Notes: generated by a model not told the origin, from the letters alone. A stretch of 48,248 nt of DNA from Caldilineaceae bacterium (GCA_020845455.1 JADLFO010000149.1:1-48248); one strand, 5' to 3'. Numbered from the stretch's first letter, positions 37,205 through 46,558 are shown. Numbers and translations are program-made.

Positions 37205-38686
37205 ATGCCCACTGTCAATTTCATCGCCGCCGATTTGGGCGCGTCTAATGGACGCGTGCTGCTGGCCCGTTGGGACGGCGCACGCTTTACGCTGCAAGAA
37301 CTGCACCGCTTCCCCAATGGGCCGGTCGAAGCCATGGGACGGCTCTTTTGGAACGCGCTCGGTCTGTGGAGCGACATCCAGACCGGGCTGGCGCGCTGTG
37401 CGGCCCAGGAGCAGACGCCCCCAGCAGCCATCGGCGTGGATACCTGGGGTGTAGACTTCGCCCTGCTCGACCGCGCCGGGCGGCTGCTCGGCAACCCCGT
37501 TCACTATCGCGATGCTCGCAACAACGGCATGCCCGAACGCGCCTTTGCCGCCGTGCCCAGCGATGCCATCTTTGCCCAGACCGGCATCCAGTTTATGCAG
37601 ATCAACACGCTTTTTCAACTGTTCGCTATGCGCCAGGAGCATGACCCCCAACTCGACGCAGCGCATACGCTGCTCATGATCCCCGACCTCTTTCACTACT
37701 GGCTGACCGGCCGCAAGGCGGCGGAATATACCATCGCCTCCACCAGCCAAATGCTCCACGCCGCCGACCGGCGCTGGGCGAGCGGGCTGCTGGCGCGGCT
37801 GGGGCTGCCCACCGGCATCCTGCCGGAGATCGTCGCGCCCGGCACGGTCTTGGGGCCGCTGCGCGCCGCCGTGCGCGCGCAGACCGGGTTGGGCGGCGAA
37901 CCGTTGGTGATCGCACCCGGCAGCCACGACACCGCCAGCGCCGTGGCCGCCATCCCTGGGCTGGACGCGTCCAGCCTCTATATCAGCAGCGGTACCTGGA
38001 GCTTGATGGGGATCGAAACGGCGCAGCCGATCATCAACGAGATGTCGCAGCGGTTGAACTTCACCAACGAAGGCGGCGTAGCGGGCACGATCCGGTTGCT
38101 CAAGAACATCGCCGGGCTGTGGCTGCTGCAAGAGGCGCGCCGCCAGTGGCAGCGTGAAGGGCATGATTACAGTTGGGATGAACTGATGGCCCAGGCGCGC
38201 GCCGCCGAACCCTTCCGTTCGCTGCTCAACCCCGACGCCGCCGACTTTTTGGCCCCCGGCCAGATGGTCGACGCCATCCGCGCCTACTGTACACGCACCG
38301 GCCAGCCCATGCCGGAGACCGTGGGCCAGGTGGTGCGCTGCTGTCTAGAAAGCCTGGCGCTGCGCTATCGCGGGGTGCTGGAGGCGTTGGAGCAGTTGGC
38401 CGGTCACCGGCTGGAGACGCTGCGGATTGTGGGCGGCGGCAGCCAGAACCGGCTGCTCTGCCAACTGGCCGCCGATGCGTGCCGCCGCCCGGTGGTGACC
38501 GGGCCGGTGGAGGCGACCGCGCTCGGCAATGTGATGGTGCAGGCCATCGCCACCGGCCATCTAGCTGGTCTAGAGGAAGGCCGCGCTGCCATCGCCGCAT
38601 CGATCACGCAGGAGCAGTTTGACCCGCGCCCCGACGCCGGCTGGGATGAGGCGTACGCGCGCTTCCTCAAGCTGACTGAGAGTTGA
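37205..38686 (+). CDS. rhaB: Rhamnulokinase
   Basis: A 493-residue FGGY kinase with the RhaB-type N-terminus IAADLGASNGRVLLARW, GVDTWGVDFALLD, NPVHYRDARN, the mid-domain SHDTASAVAAIP, and the adenosine region IVGGGSQNRLLCQL. It phosphorylates L-rhamnulose to L-rhamnulose 1-phosphate, following RhaI and preceding the class II aldolase. TAGGAG lies before the ATG. It is the last gene of the sugar island, and its 3' end overlaps the convergent cofC gene by 20 bases with no terminator seen between them. Some FGGY kinases of this group use L-fuculose, but the sequence favours rhamnulose. Confidence 0.92.
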   Translation: MPTVNFIAADLGASNGRVLLARWDGARFTLQELHRFPNGPVEAMGRLFWNALGLWSDIQTGLARCAAQEQTPPAAIGVDTWGVDFALLDRAGRLLGNPVHYRDARNNGMPERAFAAVPSDAIFAQTGIQFMQINTLFQLFAMRQEHDPQLDAAHTLLMIPDLFHYWLTGRKAAEYTIASTSQMLHAADRRWASGLLARLGLPTGILPEIVAPGTVLGPLRAAVRAQTGLGGEPLVIAPGSHDTASAVAAIPGLDASSLYISSGTWSLMGIETAQPIINEMSQRLNFTNEGGVAGTIRLLKNIAGLWLLQEARRQWQREGHDYSWDELMAQARAAEPFRSLLNPDAADFLAPGQMVDAIRAYCTRTGQPMPETVGQVVRCCLESLALRYRGVLEALEQLAGHRLETLRIVGGGSQNRLLCQLAADACRRPVVTGPVEATALGNVMVQAIATGHLAGLEEGRAAIAASITQEQFDPRPDAGWDEAYARFLKLTES

Positions 38687-39314
38687 CCCCCCCTACTCCC
38701 CAGGACAGCGCCTCCACGCGCAAATCTTCCGGGTGGTCTACGTCCCAGGCGAGCGTGTCGGAGCGATAGGTATAGCAGGGCAGCCCAGCCGCCGCGGCCA
38801 GCGCCGTATGGCGGGCATAGCTCCCCTCGCCAAACGCATAGGGGATAGCCTGCGGCGGGCGCAGCAGCAGCGCATTGGTGCCGCCGTCATGGCTGGGCGC
38901 GATGACCATGCCTGCGCCCGCCGCGGCCAGTGCGACCAGGGCATGCAGATCGCCCACGGTGAGCAGCGGCAGATCGGAGGGAAGCACCAAGAGCGCATCG
39001 GCCCCGGCGACACACTCCTCCCGCCGCGCTTGCTCCAGCGCAGCGTTGAGCGTCTCCCCGGTTTCGCGGATCGGGACAGCGCCCTGCGCGGCGGCCAGCG
39101 CCAGCACCGCCGCGTCCCGGCTGATCACCGCCCGCCTTGCAAAGCAGCCCGACGTCTGCGCCGTCCGCAGCACGCCCAGCAGCCAGCGGCGGCTGAGCGC
39201 GGCGCGCTCCTCCAGGCTCAGGGCTGCGGCCAAGCGGCTCTTGCCTTCGTCCAGCGGTTTCACCGGCACGACCAGCCAGATCGCCAACGCGACAGACGGA
39301 GATCCAAGGGGCAT
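38667..39314 (-). CDS. cofC: 2-phospho-L-lactate/phosphoenolpyruvate guanylyltransferase
   Basis: A 215-residue nucleotidyltransferase of the CofC/FbiD family, which activates phospholactate or phosphoenolpyruvate with GTP for coenzyme F420 synthesis. Visible marks are VVPVKPLDEGKSRL at the N-terminus, LLVLPSDLPLLTVGDLHAL, and the binding motif SHDGGTNALLLRPP. The ATG at 39314 begins a protein of the usual length; the frame is open far upstream but that part lies antisense to cofD and is not coding. It follows cofD by 20 bases. Whether the substrate is phospholactate or phosphoenolpyruvate cannot be told; the FbiB-C-like reductase nearby favours phosphoenolpyruvate. Confidence 0.92.
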   Translation of the reverse strand: MPLGSPSVALAIWLVVPVKPLDEGKSRLAAALSLEERAALSRRWLLGVLRTAQTSGCFARRAVISRDAAVLALAAAQGAVPIRETGETLNAALEQARREECVAGADALLVLPSDLPLLTVGDLHALVALAAAGAGMVIAPSHDGGTNALLLRPPQAIPYAFGEGSYARHTALAAAAGLPCYTYRSDTLAWDVDHPEDLRVEALSWGVGGVNSQSA

Positions 39315-39334
39315 GGGCGGCGTGACCCTCGCAT

Positions 39335-40324
39335 CTAGGACGAGGCCGACAGCCGCGCGTCGGGCGGCGTGGCCGGCAGATTGCCCGACCCGTCCAGCCC
39401 GGTGACAAAGTCCAATATCTCCTGGGCCAGGCGGCGTCTGCTCTGCAAGTCGGTCATGATGGTGTCGGTGACCAGCGTGGGCAGTTGCACGGCGTCGTGC
39501 AGCACGGCGTCGGTGTTGTCGAGCACAAAGGCGTCGAGCAGGTCGGCGAAGTGATCGACCACCGTCAACGGGCTGATCATCTGGCCCATCTCGCGCATCA
39601 TCTTGGCGGCAGGCCCCTTGATCGCTTCGCCCCCCACAATCGGCGTCACCGCGATCTTCCAGGCGCGCACATCGCGCAGCAGACGGCGCATCGACGGCAC
39701 GCTGAGGATGGGGTCGAGGCTGAGATAGGGGTTGCTGGGGCAAAAGACAATGACCTCGGCGGCGTGGATGGCCTCATGCGCCGCGTCGGGTATGCGCGCC
39801 TTTTCTGCGCCCACATAGCTGAGGTCGATCAGGAGCGGTTCGCAGCGACGGCGCACAAAGTAGTGCTGAAAGGGCAGATCGCCCTCGTCGGTATGCACCA
39901 GCGTGCGCACCGGCTCATCACACATGGGCAGCACCGTGCTGGGGATGCCAAAGCCGCGGCGCAGCCGGTCGGTCACTTCGCTGAGCGGAATGCCCTGGCG
40001 CAGCCATTCGGTGCGTCGCAGGTGCAGCGCCAGGTCGCGATCGCCCAGCCGGAACCAGTCTTCGCCCCCCAACTCGCTCATGGCTTTGAGCACATAGCCG
40101 GTTTCGTGGGCGCGGCCCCAGCCGGTGGCCGGGTTGTGGATGCCGGCCAGGTTGTAGATCACCGTATCGAGGTCGGGGCAGATCGTCAGCCCCCAATGTT
40201 CGAAATCGTCGCCGGTGTTGACCACCACAGTCAGCGCGCCGAGGGGGAGCGCCTCTTGCAGACCGGTCGCCAGCTTGGCTCCGCCGACGCCGCCGGCCAG
40301 CGCCACTACACGCGAAAAAGTCAT
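39335..40324 (-). CDS. cofD: 2-phospho-L-lactate transferase (F420 biosynthesis)
   Basis: A 329-residue CofD/FbiA enzyme that joins the GDP-activated phospho-acid to Fo, giving F420-0 or its dehydro form. It starts ALAGGVGGAKLATGL, the nucleotide-binding loop, and has VVNTGDDFEHWGLTICPDLDTVIYNLAG, CPSNPYLSLDPIL and VTPIVGGEAIKGPAAKMM. The ATG at 40324 is used with GGA upstream; the longer frame overlaps the nitroreductase gene. It lies between cofC and the nitroreductase, all on the minus strand with small gaps, so these three form an F420 operon. FbiC/CofGH and CofE are not in the window. Confidence 0.94.
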   Translation of the reverse strand: MTFSRVVALAGGVGGAKLATGLQEALPLGALTVVVNTGDDFEHWGLTICPDLDTVIYNLAGIHNPATGWGRAHETGYVLKAMSELGGEDWFRLGDRDLALHLRRTEWLRQGIPLSEVTDRLRRGFGIPSTVLPMCDEPVRTLVHTDEGDLPFQHYFVRRRCEPLLIDLSYVGAEKARIPDAAHEAIHAAEVIVFCPSNPYLSLDPILSVPSMRRLLRDVRAWKIAVTPIVGGEAIKGPAAKMMREMGQMISPLTVVDHFADLLDAFVLDNTDAVLHDAVQLPTLVTDTIMTDLQSRRRLAQEILDFVTGLDGSGNLPATPPDARLSASS

Positions 40325-40377
40325 AAGTCCATTCCATTTCACTGTCACGCACGCAGGCCAAGCCTCGCGCCATCGAT

Positions 40378-41061
40378 CTAGCGCCAGATGACGCGGCTGC
40401 TCAACGGGACGCGCCCTTTGGTCTTGGTCTCGGCTGGATAGCCCAGGGTGATCAGCGCCTGCGGCTGCCAGGCGGAGGGCAGCGCCAGCGCCGTCTGCAC
40501 CAGTTCCGGCACAAAGAGCGGCGCGCACATCCAACACGCGCCCAGCCCCGCGGCGTGGGCCGCCAGCAGGAGATTTTGGCAGGCCAGCGCCACACTCTGC
40601 ACGGCCATGGTCCATTCAGCCTGGCTGCGCGCCGCGTCCGGATAGATGTCCATCTCCTCCAAGCTCAGGCTGGCGATCACCAGCGCGGCCGCGCCGGTGA
40701 TGCGCGCATGGCTGATGGCGACGCGCCGTTCGATCTCCGCCGGGTCGGCGCCGTCTGCGCTCAGGTCGGCGCGCCAGCGTGCGCCCATGGCTGCGCTCAA
40801 CTGCTGTTTGGCCGCGCCGCCGGTCACCACGCAAAAGCGCCAGGGCTGGCGGTTGTGCGCCGATGGCGCCCAGGTCGCGGCATCCAGCAGGTCCTCAAGC
40901 AGGCCGCGGTCGATGGGCTGGTCCGTATAGCGGCGGATGGAACGGCGTTGGCGCACCAATCGCTGCAAGACCGGCCAGTCCAAGGCAGGGTCGGGCACAG
41001 GTTCTTGCCCGTTGTGCGGCGCGACGGCGGTAGGGGGCCAGGCAGATGGTTTTGCGCTCAT
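40378..41061 (-). CDS. Nitroreductase family protein, FbiB C-terminal-domain-like
   Basis: A 227-residue FMN-dependent nitroreductase. It has [36 protein letters not shown], and the C-terminal [30 protein letters not shown]. In mycobacteria the same domain is the C-terminal half of FbiB and reduces dehydro-F420-0 to F420-0. Here it is a separate protein in one operon with cofD and cofC, so the same role is likely. The ATG at 41061 lies 6 bases after a perfect TATAAT, so the mRNA is predicted leaderless. General nitroreductase activity is the alternative. Confidence 0.85.
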   Translation of the reverse strand: MSAKPSAWPPTAVAPHNGQEPVPDPALDWPVLQRLVRQRRSIRRYTDQPIDRGLLEDLLDAATWAPSAHNRQPWRFCVVTGGAAKQQLSAAMGARWRADLSADGADPAEIERRVAISHARITGAAALVIASLSLEEMDIYPDAARSQAEWTMAVQSVALACQNLLLAAHAAGLGACWMCAPLFVPELVQTALALPSAWQPQALITLGYPAETKTKGRVPLSSRVIWR

Positions 41062-41067
41062 GGCCCG

Positions 41068-41096
41068 ATTATAGCACGCCCCCCAGGCCCACCCAA
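41068..41096 (-). promoter_or_regulatory. Leaderless promoter of the F420 operon
   Basis: TTGGGT (41096-41091), 17-bp spacer and TGC-TATAAT (41073-41068), only 6 bases from the nitroreductase ATG. Its -35 lies 6 bp from the -35 of the divergent LLM promoter. Confidence 0.82.
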
Positions 41097-41102
41097 CTTG
41101 CC

Positions 41103-41131
41103 TTGACGCCCTCCTGGCTTGGGTGTACACT
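41103..41131 (+). promoter_or_regulatory. Promoter of the LLM oxidoreductase operon
   Basis: TTGACG (41103-41108), 17-bp spacer and TACACT (41126-41131). Transcription should start near 41138, leaving a leader of about 55 bases. Confidence 0.78.
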
Positions 41132-41192
41132 ACGCCCGAACTTGAAGCCCAACCCTGAAGACCTCGCCGCCCCATGCGAAAGGCTGCATTCC

Positions 41193-42214
<1,022 letters not shown>

Positions 42215-42218
<4 letters not shown>

Positions 42219-42511
42219 TCCGCTTTATTCTTTGTCTGCTCTATCCGCTGCTGCTGATCCCGCTCTATCTGGACTGGAGCCGCGCCCAGGCCGAAGGGCA
42301 GATCGACAAGATGCAGGCTGCGGTCTTTAATACGCCGGGGAGCGAAGCGCCTGTACCGCCGATGGTGGTGATCGGCGGGGTGGGGCTGCTGGCGGGCTAT
42401 GGGCTGTGGGCCAGGCTGCTGCGTCTGCCCGGCTGGGCGCGCTTGCTGGCGATGCTGCTGGGCGCGCCGCTGGGCGTGGCCGTCTTTACCTATCGTCAAG
42501 CCGAAAAGTGA
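42215..42511 (+). CDS. Small membrane protein of unknown function
   Basis: A 98-residue protein with an N-terminal membrane helix ([15 protein letters not shown]), a short polar loop including [10 protein letters not shown], and two further hydrophobic segments ([15 protein letters not shown] and [15 protein letters not shown]). No family was recognised. The ATG overlaps the LLM stop codon by four bases, so translation is coupled. It may be a membrane partner of the oxidoreductase; there is no direct evidence. Confidence 0.7.
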
Positions 42512-42518
42512 GTGCGCG

Positions 42519-43304
42519 GTGATCATCCGTCCACATGCTGAAGACAAATTGCTCTGCATCAACCAGACCAGCCACGGGCTGATGGCCGCCGAGTTCTGCC
42601 GCCATTGGGGCAACCGCGACTTTGCTGCGCCCACGCCCTATGCGCCGGTGATGGCCGGCATTGCCCAACATGACAACGGCTGGTATGAGTGGGAGCTAGC
42701 GCCGCAGCTCCGGCCCGACGGCGCGCCGATGGACTTTTTGCATGGCCCGCCGCCGGCGGAAAAGCTGGCGCTCTGGCAACTCGGCGTCGAGCGCGCCGCC
42801 GCCCAACATCCCTATGCGGGTCTGCTGGTGGGCTGGCATGCCAGCCTGCTCTATTTGGATGGCATCGACCGGATCACAGGGGGGGAGTTGTTGGCGGTCA
42901 AAGGCTTTATCTCCGGCCAAGAACTGCGTATCGCCCAGGCGGCGTACACCTTTGCCGCGGATGCTGTCTTGGGGCCGGCGCTGCGGCCTGCCGTCATCGA
43001 GGCGCATACCCGCCTGCTCCAGTTTGGCGACAATGCCAGCCTGCAAGTCTGTATGCCGTGGGCGCGAGAACGGACGCTGCGTCACTGTCCGGTGGATTTC
43101 CAGGGCGCATACGCAGAAATTCGCATGACCTGGGACGACCAAACGATCCGCTTCGCGCCTTGGCCCTTTGGCGTGGACGAATTCAGCGTGAGCATCCACG
43201 GGCGGCTGTTGGATCAGACCACTTTTCCCGACACGCCCGCCTATCAGGCCGCGCTGGACGCCGCGCCCTATCTGTGCCTCACCTGGCGCGTCGTGCCCGG
43301 CTGA
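42519..43304 (+). CDS. DUF3891 family protein
   Basis: A 261-residue cytosolic protein of the DUF3891 type, recognisable by the start MIIRPHAEDKLLCINQTSHGLM, the HWGN segment, and AGIAQHDNGWYEWE, in which His and Asp residues could bind metal in an HD-like arrangement (HDNGW). The function of the family is unknown. The GTG at 42519 is chosen because conserved sequence starts at once; there is no clear Shine-Dalgarno site. It follows the small membrane protein by 7 bases and is probably co-transcribed with the LLM oxidoreductase. Confidence 0.78.
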   Translation: MIIRPHAEDKLLCINQTSHGLMAAEFCRHWGNRDFAAPTPYAPVMAGIAQHDNGWYEWELAPQLRPDGAPMDFLHGPPPAEKLALWQLGVERAAAQHPYAGLLVGWHASLLYLDGIDRITGGELLAVKGFISGQELRIAQAAYTFAADAVLGPALRPAVIEAHTRLLQFGDNASLQVCMPWARERTLRHCPVDFQGAYAEIRMTWDDQTIRFAPWPFGVDEFSVSIHGRLLDQTTFPDTPAYQAALDAAPYLCLTWRVVPG

Positions 43305-43370
43305 GGCTGGCCCTCGCCCGCCCACGCCTCTGTGTTCCGCTGTCGAGCCTGAGATCCCCTGCTTGGCATT

Positions 43371-44258
43371 TTAGGTGGATGCTGTCTGTGTCGCTTTCTG
43401 TCTGTTCAACCAGGCGCGCACGGTGAGTGCGTCCGGGTGAATCATTCGGGTCGGGGTGGTATCCAGGTCGATGGTCTCTGTGTGCAACCAACGCCACATG
43501 GCCGTCAAGTCCCTGCCTGCAAACCCAAAGCGTTTGAACAGCCAGGCCGGTAGGGGGAAGTGCGGCGGATTCCTGCCCATCACCTCCCGATAGAGTGAGC
43601 GGCACTGTTCGAGTGATTGCACGTCGCTGGCGAGGCTCAGTTCCTGCCCAATGAACCGGTCGGGGGCGGCGAACATTTTAGCGGCGATGGCGCCCAGATC
43701 GTCGGTGCAGACCCAGCCAATAGGGCGCGCTGATCCCATCAGCGCCGCCATCACCTGCCATGTGCCAATCGCCGGGAAGAACTTCTGGTCGATCATCAAC
43801 TCCATAAAGGCCATCGGGCGCAGGATCGTCAGCGGTAGTTCAATCGCCTTCATGTGATTCTCGACCTGCAGTTTTGTTTCCCACGAAGGAATTCCTGTAC
43901 CCTCTTTCCCGATCCCGGCAGAACCATAGACCAGATGCTCTACGCCGCTCTCCTTGGCCACATCGGCGACATTTTTGCCCTGCGTAACTTCGGCCTCCGG
44001 CCCGCTGGGGTAAGGGTTTTGCACGCTGTAGACACCATATGCGCCGGAGAAGAGAGGACGGAGGGTTGCCGTGTCGCCCATATCACCCTGCACCACGTCT
44101 GCGCCAAGCCTGGCAAGCGCCTGCGCCGGCTGGCTCGCCGCGTTGCGTGTCAGCGCCCGGACATGCCACCCATCTTTGAGCAAGTGACGAGTGACTGCGC
44201 CACCCTGGAGGCCTGTAGCCCCGGTGACGACGATGGTCCTCTGCTTATAGGCTGCCAT
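43371..44258 (-). CDS. NmrA-like atypical short-chain dehydrogenase
   Basis: A 295-residue NAD(P)-binding protein with the N-terminal motif VVTGATGLQGGAVTRHLL and NmrA-family features: VRALTRN, GDMGDTATLRPLFSGAYGVYSVQ, HLVYGSAG and a late PLTILRPMAFMELM. Many NmrA-like proteins are redox sensors or reductases that lack the SDR Tyr/Lys pair, as here. AAGGAG lies 13 bases before ATG 44258. It shares no obvious pathway with its neighbours, is convergent with the DUF3891 gene, and has no clear terminator after it. Confidence 0.85.
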   Translation of the reverse strand: MAAYKQRTIVVTGATGLQGGAVTRHLLKDGWHVRALTRNAASQPAQALARLGADVVQGDMGDTATLRPLFSGAYGVYSVQNPYPSGPEAEVTQGKNVADVAKESGVEHLVYGSAGIGKEGTGIPSWETKLQVENHMKAIELPLTILRPMAFMELMIDQKFFPAIGTWQVMAALMGSARPIGWVCTDDLGAIAAKMFAAPDRFIGQELSLASDVQSLEQCRSLYREVMGRNPPHFPLPAWLFKRFGFAGRDLTAMWRWLHTETIDLDTTPTRMIHPDALTVRAWLNRQKATQTAST

Positions 44259-44343
44259 AGCATAGATCTCTCCTTCAGACTTAACAACACGAATGCCGCC
44301 GTCGATTGATGGCATCTGCGGCAGGTTGAAGAATTGGGTCAGC

Positions 44344-44973
44344 CTAGGGGGAATTCAGCGGTCGTAGACGGCGCATGAGCAGCGCTGCCATTAGCAGCAT
44401 CACGACCATCAGCGCCGCAAAGATCAGCCGGTAGGTCGGCGACCCCGACTCGCCGATCGGGTCGAAGGGGTGGCGGAAGATTGTCGCCCCTTTGATCAAC
44501 CACCAGGCCGCGCCGGCCAGCACGATGTTCGCCAGGGCGCGAAAGAGCGGGCTGGCAACCCACCACGCCAGCAGCCAGCAGGCCACGGCAAACCACAACA
44601 CGCCGGCGCTGGCGCGCACGCGCGGCTCGTCCCAGGCAACCCACTGCCCCCAGGCCAAGTAGGTTGAGAGCATGCTGGAGAGGGCGTAGACCACCCAGAT
44701 CACCAGGCCCGTGCGCTGCGCCGCCACCAACCAGCCATACACGGTTGGGTCACCTACGCCGGATCGTCGGGTCCAGAGATAGACCAGCGCCAGGATGCCC
44801 GCCGCGGCAAAGATCAGCAGCCCCACCTGCACCAGCGCGCCGTGCAGAAAGATCACGCGGATCACCGTGCCCAACGTCTGTTCGGGCGGCAGGGCCAAGA
44901 GCAGCCCCACCGCGGCCGCCGTCAACAGCAAGAGTGAAACAAGATCCCGGCGTGCGGGAGTAGACCAAGACAT
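44344..44973 (-). CDS. CcmC/CcsA-like polytopic membrane protein
   Basis: A 209-residue protein with six hydrophobic segments. The first loop has IRVIFLHGALVQVG with a candidate heme-ligand His44. The segment LAWGQWVAWDEPRVRASAGVLW (about 107-128, broken at a turn) resembles the tryptophan-rich WWD-like motif of heme-handling CcmC/CcsA proteins. These deliver heme for cytochrome c maturation. No other cytochrome genes are near, so the role is tentative. ATG 44973 has AAGAAGG upstream. The frame is open further upstream, but that part contains the promoter -10. Confidence 0.68.
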   Translation of the reverse strand: MSWSTPARRDLVSLLLLTAAAVGLLLALPPEQTLGTVIRVIFLHGALVQVGLLIFAAAGILALVYLWTRRSGVGDPTVYGWLVAAQRTGLVIWVVYALSSMLSTYLAWGQWVAWDEPRVRASAGVLWFAVACWLLAWWVASPLFRALANIVLAGAAWWLIKGATIFRHPFDPIGESGSPTYRLIFAALMVVMLLMAALLMRRLRPLNSP

Positions 44974-45037
44974 CGGCTGCGCCGCCCTTCTTTTGGCAGG
45001 GTCTATGAGTTGCCGCGCCGGCGGTTCCGGCAAGAGC

Positions 45038-45046
45038 AGTATAGCA
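45038..45046 (-). promoter_or_regulatory. Extended -10 promoter of the CcmC-like gene
   Basis: TGCTATACT on the minus strand (-10 at 45043-45038). No convincing -35. It leaves a leader of about 58 bases. Confidence 0.55.
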
Positions 45047-45087
45047 GATGCGCCGGTCGGTCGATCTATCCATGTTCTATCCACGCG

Positions 45088-45119
45088 CAGGCGGGGCGAT
45101 CCTGAGATCGCCCCGCCTG
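45088..45119. terminator. 14-bp hairpin between the 45162 gene and the CcmC-like gene
   Basis: Arms 45088-45101 and 45106-45119 are fully complementary with loop CTGA. There is no T-run on either strand, so it may slow or stabilise rather than fully terminate transcription from the upstream minus-strand gene. Confidence 0.6.
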
Positions 45120-45161
45120 TATTTGTGACAGTGATGTGCTGCCCGTTGTGTTGTCTTGCGT

Positions 45162-45593
45162 TCAGCGCCGCTTGATCAGTTGGTCGCGCGAGACGTTCAG
45201 ATGGAGATCGTCCTCCCGCACCGACGCGATCTGATCGGGGGTGATGAAGCGGTCGGCGGCAAAGAGGCCGGCCGCATCCAAACGAACGTAACCCTCCTGC
45301 AGCAGCTTGCTGCGCAGCTGGTCGGGGATCTCATCCGGCGAAAAGGCTTCGGCCAGGTTGTCGATGAACGAATCCTCGCGCATCTGCGGGCTGTCCGCCG
45401 GGCCTGGGGACGCCGGGCCGGTGCCGCGCTCCTGTTGAACGTCAGAGGCGGCCCCAAAGTGGACAAAATCCACCACGCCAATGCGGTCATCGGCGTTGTC
45501 ATAGACCGCCATCCCCTCATGAACGGTGTTCAAGATGCTGCGCCGCCCGGTAGGGTCGCCGCTTTCGAGCCTGTCTGTGCCGTAGTGAGCCAT
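45162..45593 (-). CDS. Hypothetical protein with PRC-barrel/DUF2171-like N-terminal segment
   Basis: A 143-residue soluble protein. The N-terminal part HEGMAVYDNADDRIGVVDFVHFG has the strand pattern of PRC-barrel or DUF2171-like modules. The C-terminal part is acidic with a repeat-like end in which RFITPDQIASVREDDLHLNV again resembles a barrel half. Such proteins are often stress-related in bacteria, but no function is shown. AAAGGA precedes the ATG. A 14-bp hairpin follows the stop. The neighbours are small membrane proteins of unknown role. Confidence 0.65.
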   Translation of the reverse strand: MAHYGTDRLESGDPTGRRSILNTVHEGMAVYDNADDRIGVVDFVHFGAASDVQQERGTGPASPGPADSPQMREDSFIDNLAEAFSPDEIPDQLRSKLLQEGYVRLDAAGLFAADRFITPDQIASVREDDLHLNVSRDQLIKRR

Positions 45594-45709
45594 CGTGACA
45601 TCCTTTCTTGTGATTCTTGTGATTCATTTGCTGTCCGTCATTGCAGCCGGCCCTTTGCGCAAAGCCGCCCTGCATTCAACCGAAGCTGTGCATTTAGGTC
45701 ATGCGCCGG

Positions 45710-45913
45710 CTAAAAATAGGCATTCCAAAAGGCCAGAGACGGGATGAAATAGGAGAGCACGATCAAGATCAAAAAGACGACCACAAGCGTATAAAGACAT
45801 CCACAGCCTCCGTAGGGCCGGTTGGAATAGACCCAGCCGCGCCGATACCAGGAATCAGGTCGCTCCGGCGACCGGTTCGGCGGCTCATCCGGCGGTAAAA
45901 TCGGCGTCATCAT
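45710..45913 (-). CDS. Small single-pass membrane protein
   Basis: A 67-residue protein with a polar Pro/Arg-rich N-terminus, the cysteine pair GGCGCLY, one membrane helix (LVVVFLILIVLSYFI) and a short aromatic tail. No family recognised. AAAGGAGAG stands immediately before two consecutive ATGs (45913, 45910); the second has better spacing. The Cys-Gly segment just before the helix could be a palmitoylation- or metal-like site but is not a lipobox. The gap to the next minus-strand gene (45594-45709) contains a TTGCGCAA palindrome and repeated TTGTGATTC, nothing else. Confidence 0.6.
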   Translation of the reverse strand: MMTPILPPDEPPNRSPERPDSWYRRGWVYSNRPYGGCGCLYTLVVVFLILIVLSYFIPSLAFWNAYF

Positions 45914-46028
45914 CTCTCCTTTCAGCGGCATGCCTGCCGTCTAGCCTAGACGATAGGGCGCGCGATCTCTATAGATGGATGGATAGGGAGTGGGTACAGG
46001 CGGGGATAGAGCCTGCGGACGCTCGACG

Positions 46029-46210
46029 CTAGTCGCCCCAGCGCCGGTCGATCTCGGCGGTTCCGCTGCGCAACGCCAGCAGCAGCGCGTCTTGGTCGAT
46101 GGGCAGCGCCGCACCTTGCGCGGGCGCATGATACCGTCAAAGGCGCTGGCCCGGCGCGGCTGGAGCGTGCGAAAACGAAGCGCACTCAACATCTGGGTAG
46201 CGTCAAGCAA
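46029..46210 (-). pseudogene. Frameshifted remnant of a small unknown gene
   Basis: Two minus-strand frames join into one plausible protein end. The 5' part reads LDATQMLSALRFRTLQPRR and on to ASAFDG. After a one-base shift in GACGG (near 46130) the other frame reads YHAPAQGAALPIDQDALLLA and then LRSGTAEIDRRWGD before a TAG at 46029-46031. An in-frame TAG lies only six codons upstream of the first visible part. The product is not recognised. It lies about 280 bases from the TnpB element in a region without intact genes. Confidence 0.45.
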
Positions 46211-46487
46211 ACTCGCATCGCTTCCGGCCTACACCCGATGCACAGGAACCTGCCGGCACCCCTGGCGCTTCGCTTCACACGACTAGGTTGACAGACCTTC
46301 CAAAGCGGGGTAGTCTAGGCCGCGTCGGTATCCTCACCGGGGTGTCTGTTGCATCGTAGCTTGCCGTCATGGCCTGACCGGCCTGTAAACCCTGCTATGT
46401 CAAACCTGAAACAGTCGGTTATGTTTCCTGCCGGACGGCGCGGTTCAGCTCATGCGGCCAGTTGGGTGGATAGCTTTCACGCTCTTT
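46211..46487. other. Gene-free stretch before the second TnpB element
   Basis: No supported gene. It contains a promoter-like site and two copies of TATGTCAAAC about 150 bases apart (46398 and 46547, the second inside the element region). Confidence 0.5.
46288..46316 (+). promoter_or_regulatory. Orphan promoter-like site upstream of the TnpB element
   Basis: TTGACA (46288-46293), 17-bp spacer and TAGTCT (46311-46316). No intact gene follows before tnpB. It may be the promoter of a gene lost when the element arrived. Confidence 0.45.
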
Positions 46488-46531
46488 GGCGCAAGGAAGC
46501 CCACCGCTTTAGCCGTGGGAGGAATTGCGCC
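46488..46531 (+). repeat. Probable left-end hairpin of the second TnpB element
   Basis: An outer perfect stem GGCGCAA (46488-46494) / TTGCGCC (46525-46531) encloses an inner stem CCCAC (46500-46504) / GTGGG (46515-46519) with the loop CGCTTTAGCC. The CTTTAGC core matches the loops at the right ends of both TnpB genes, marking it as an IS200/IS605-type terminal structure. It could also be the leftover right end of an older element. Confidence 0.65.
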
Positions 46532-46558
46532 GTCTCCGTTTCCTGGTATGTCAAACAT

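Noticed and set aside
39315-39743. N-terminal extension of CofC
   Set aside because: Arg/Pro/Ala-rich translation antisense-shifted over cofD; the normal-length protein starts at 39314.
45088-45119. Rho-independent terminator with full confidence
   Set aside because: The stem is strong but no T-tract follows on either strand, so only a hairpin can be claimed.
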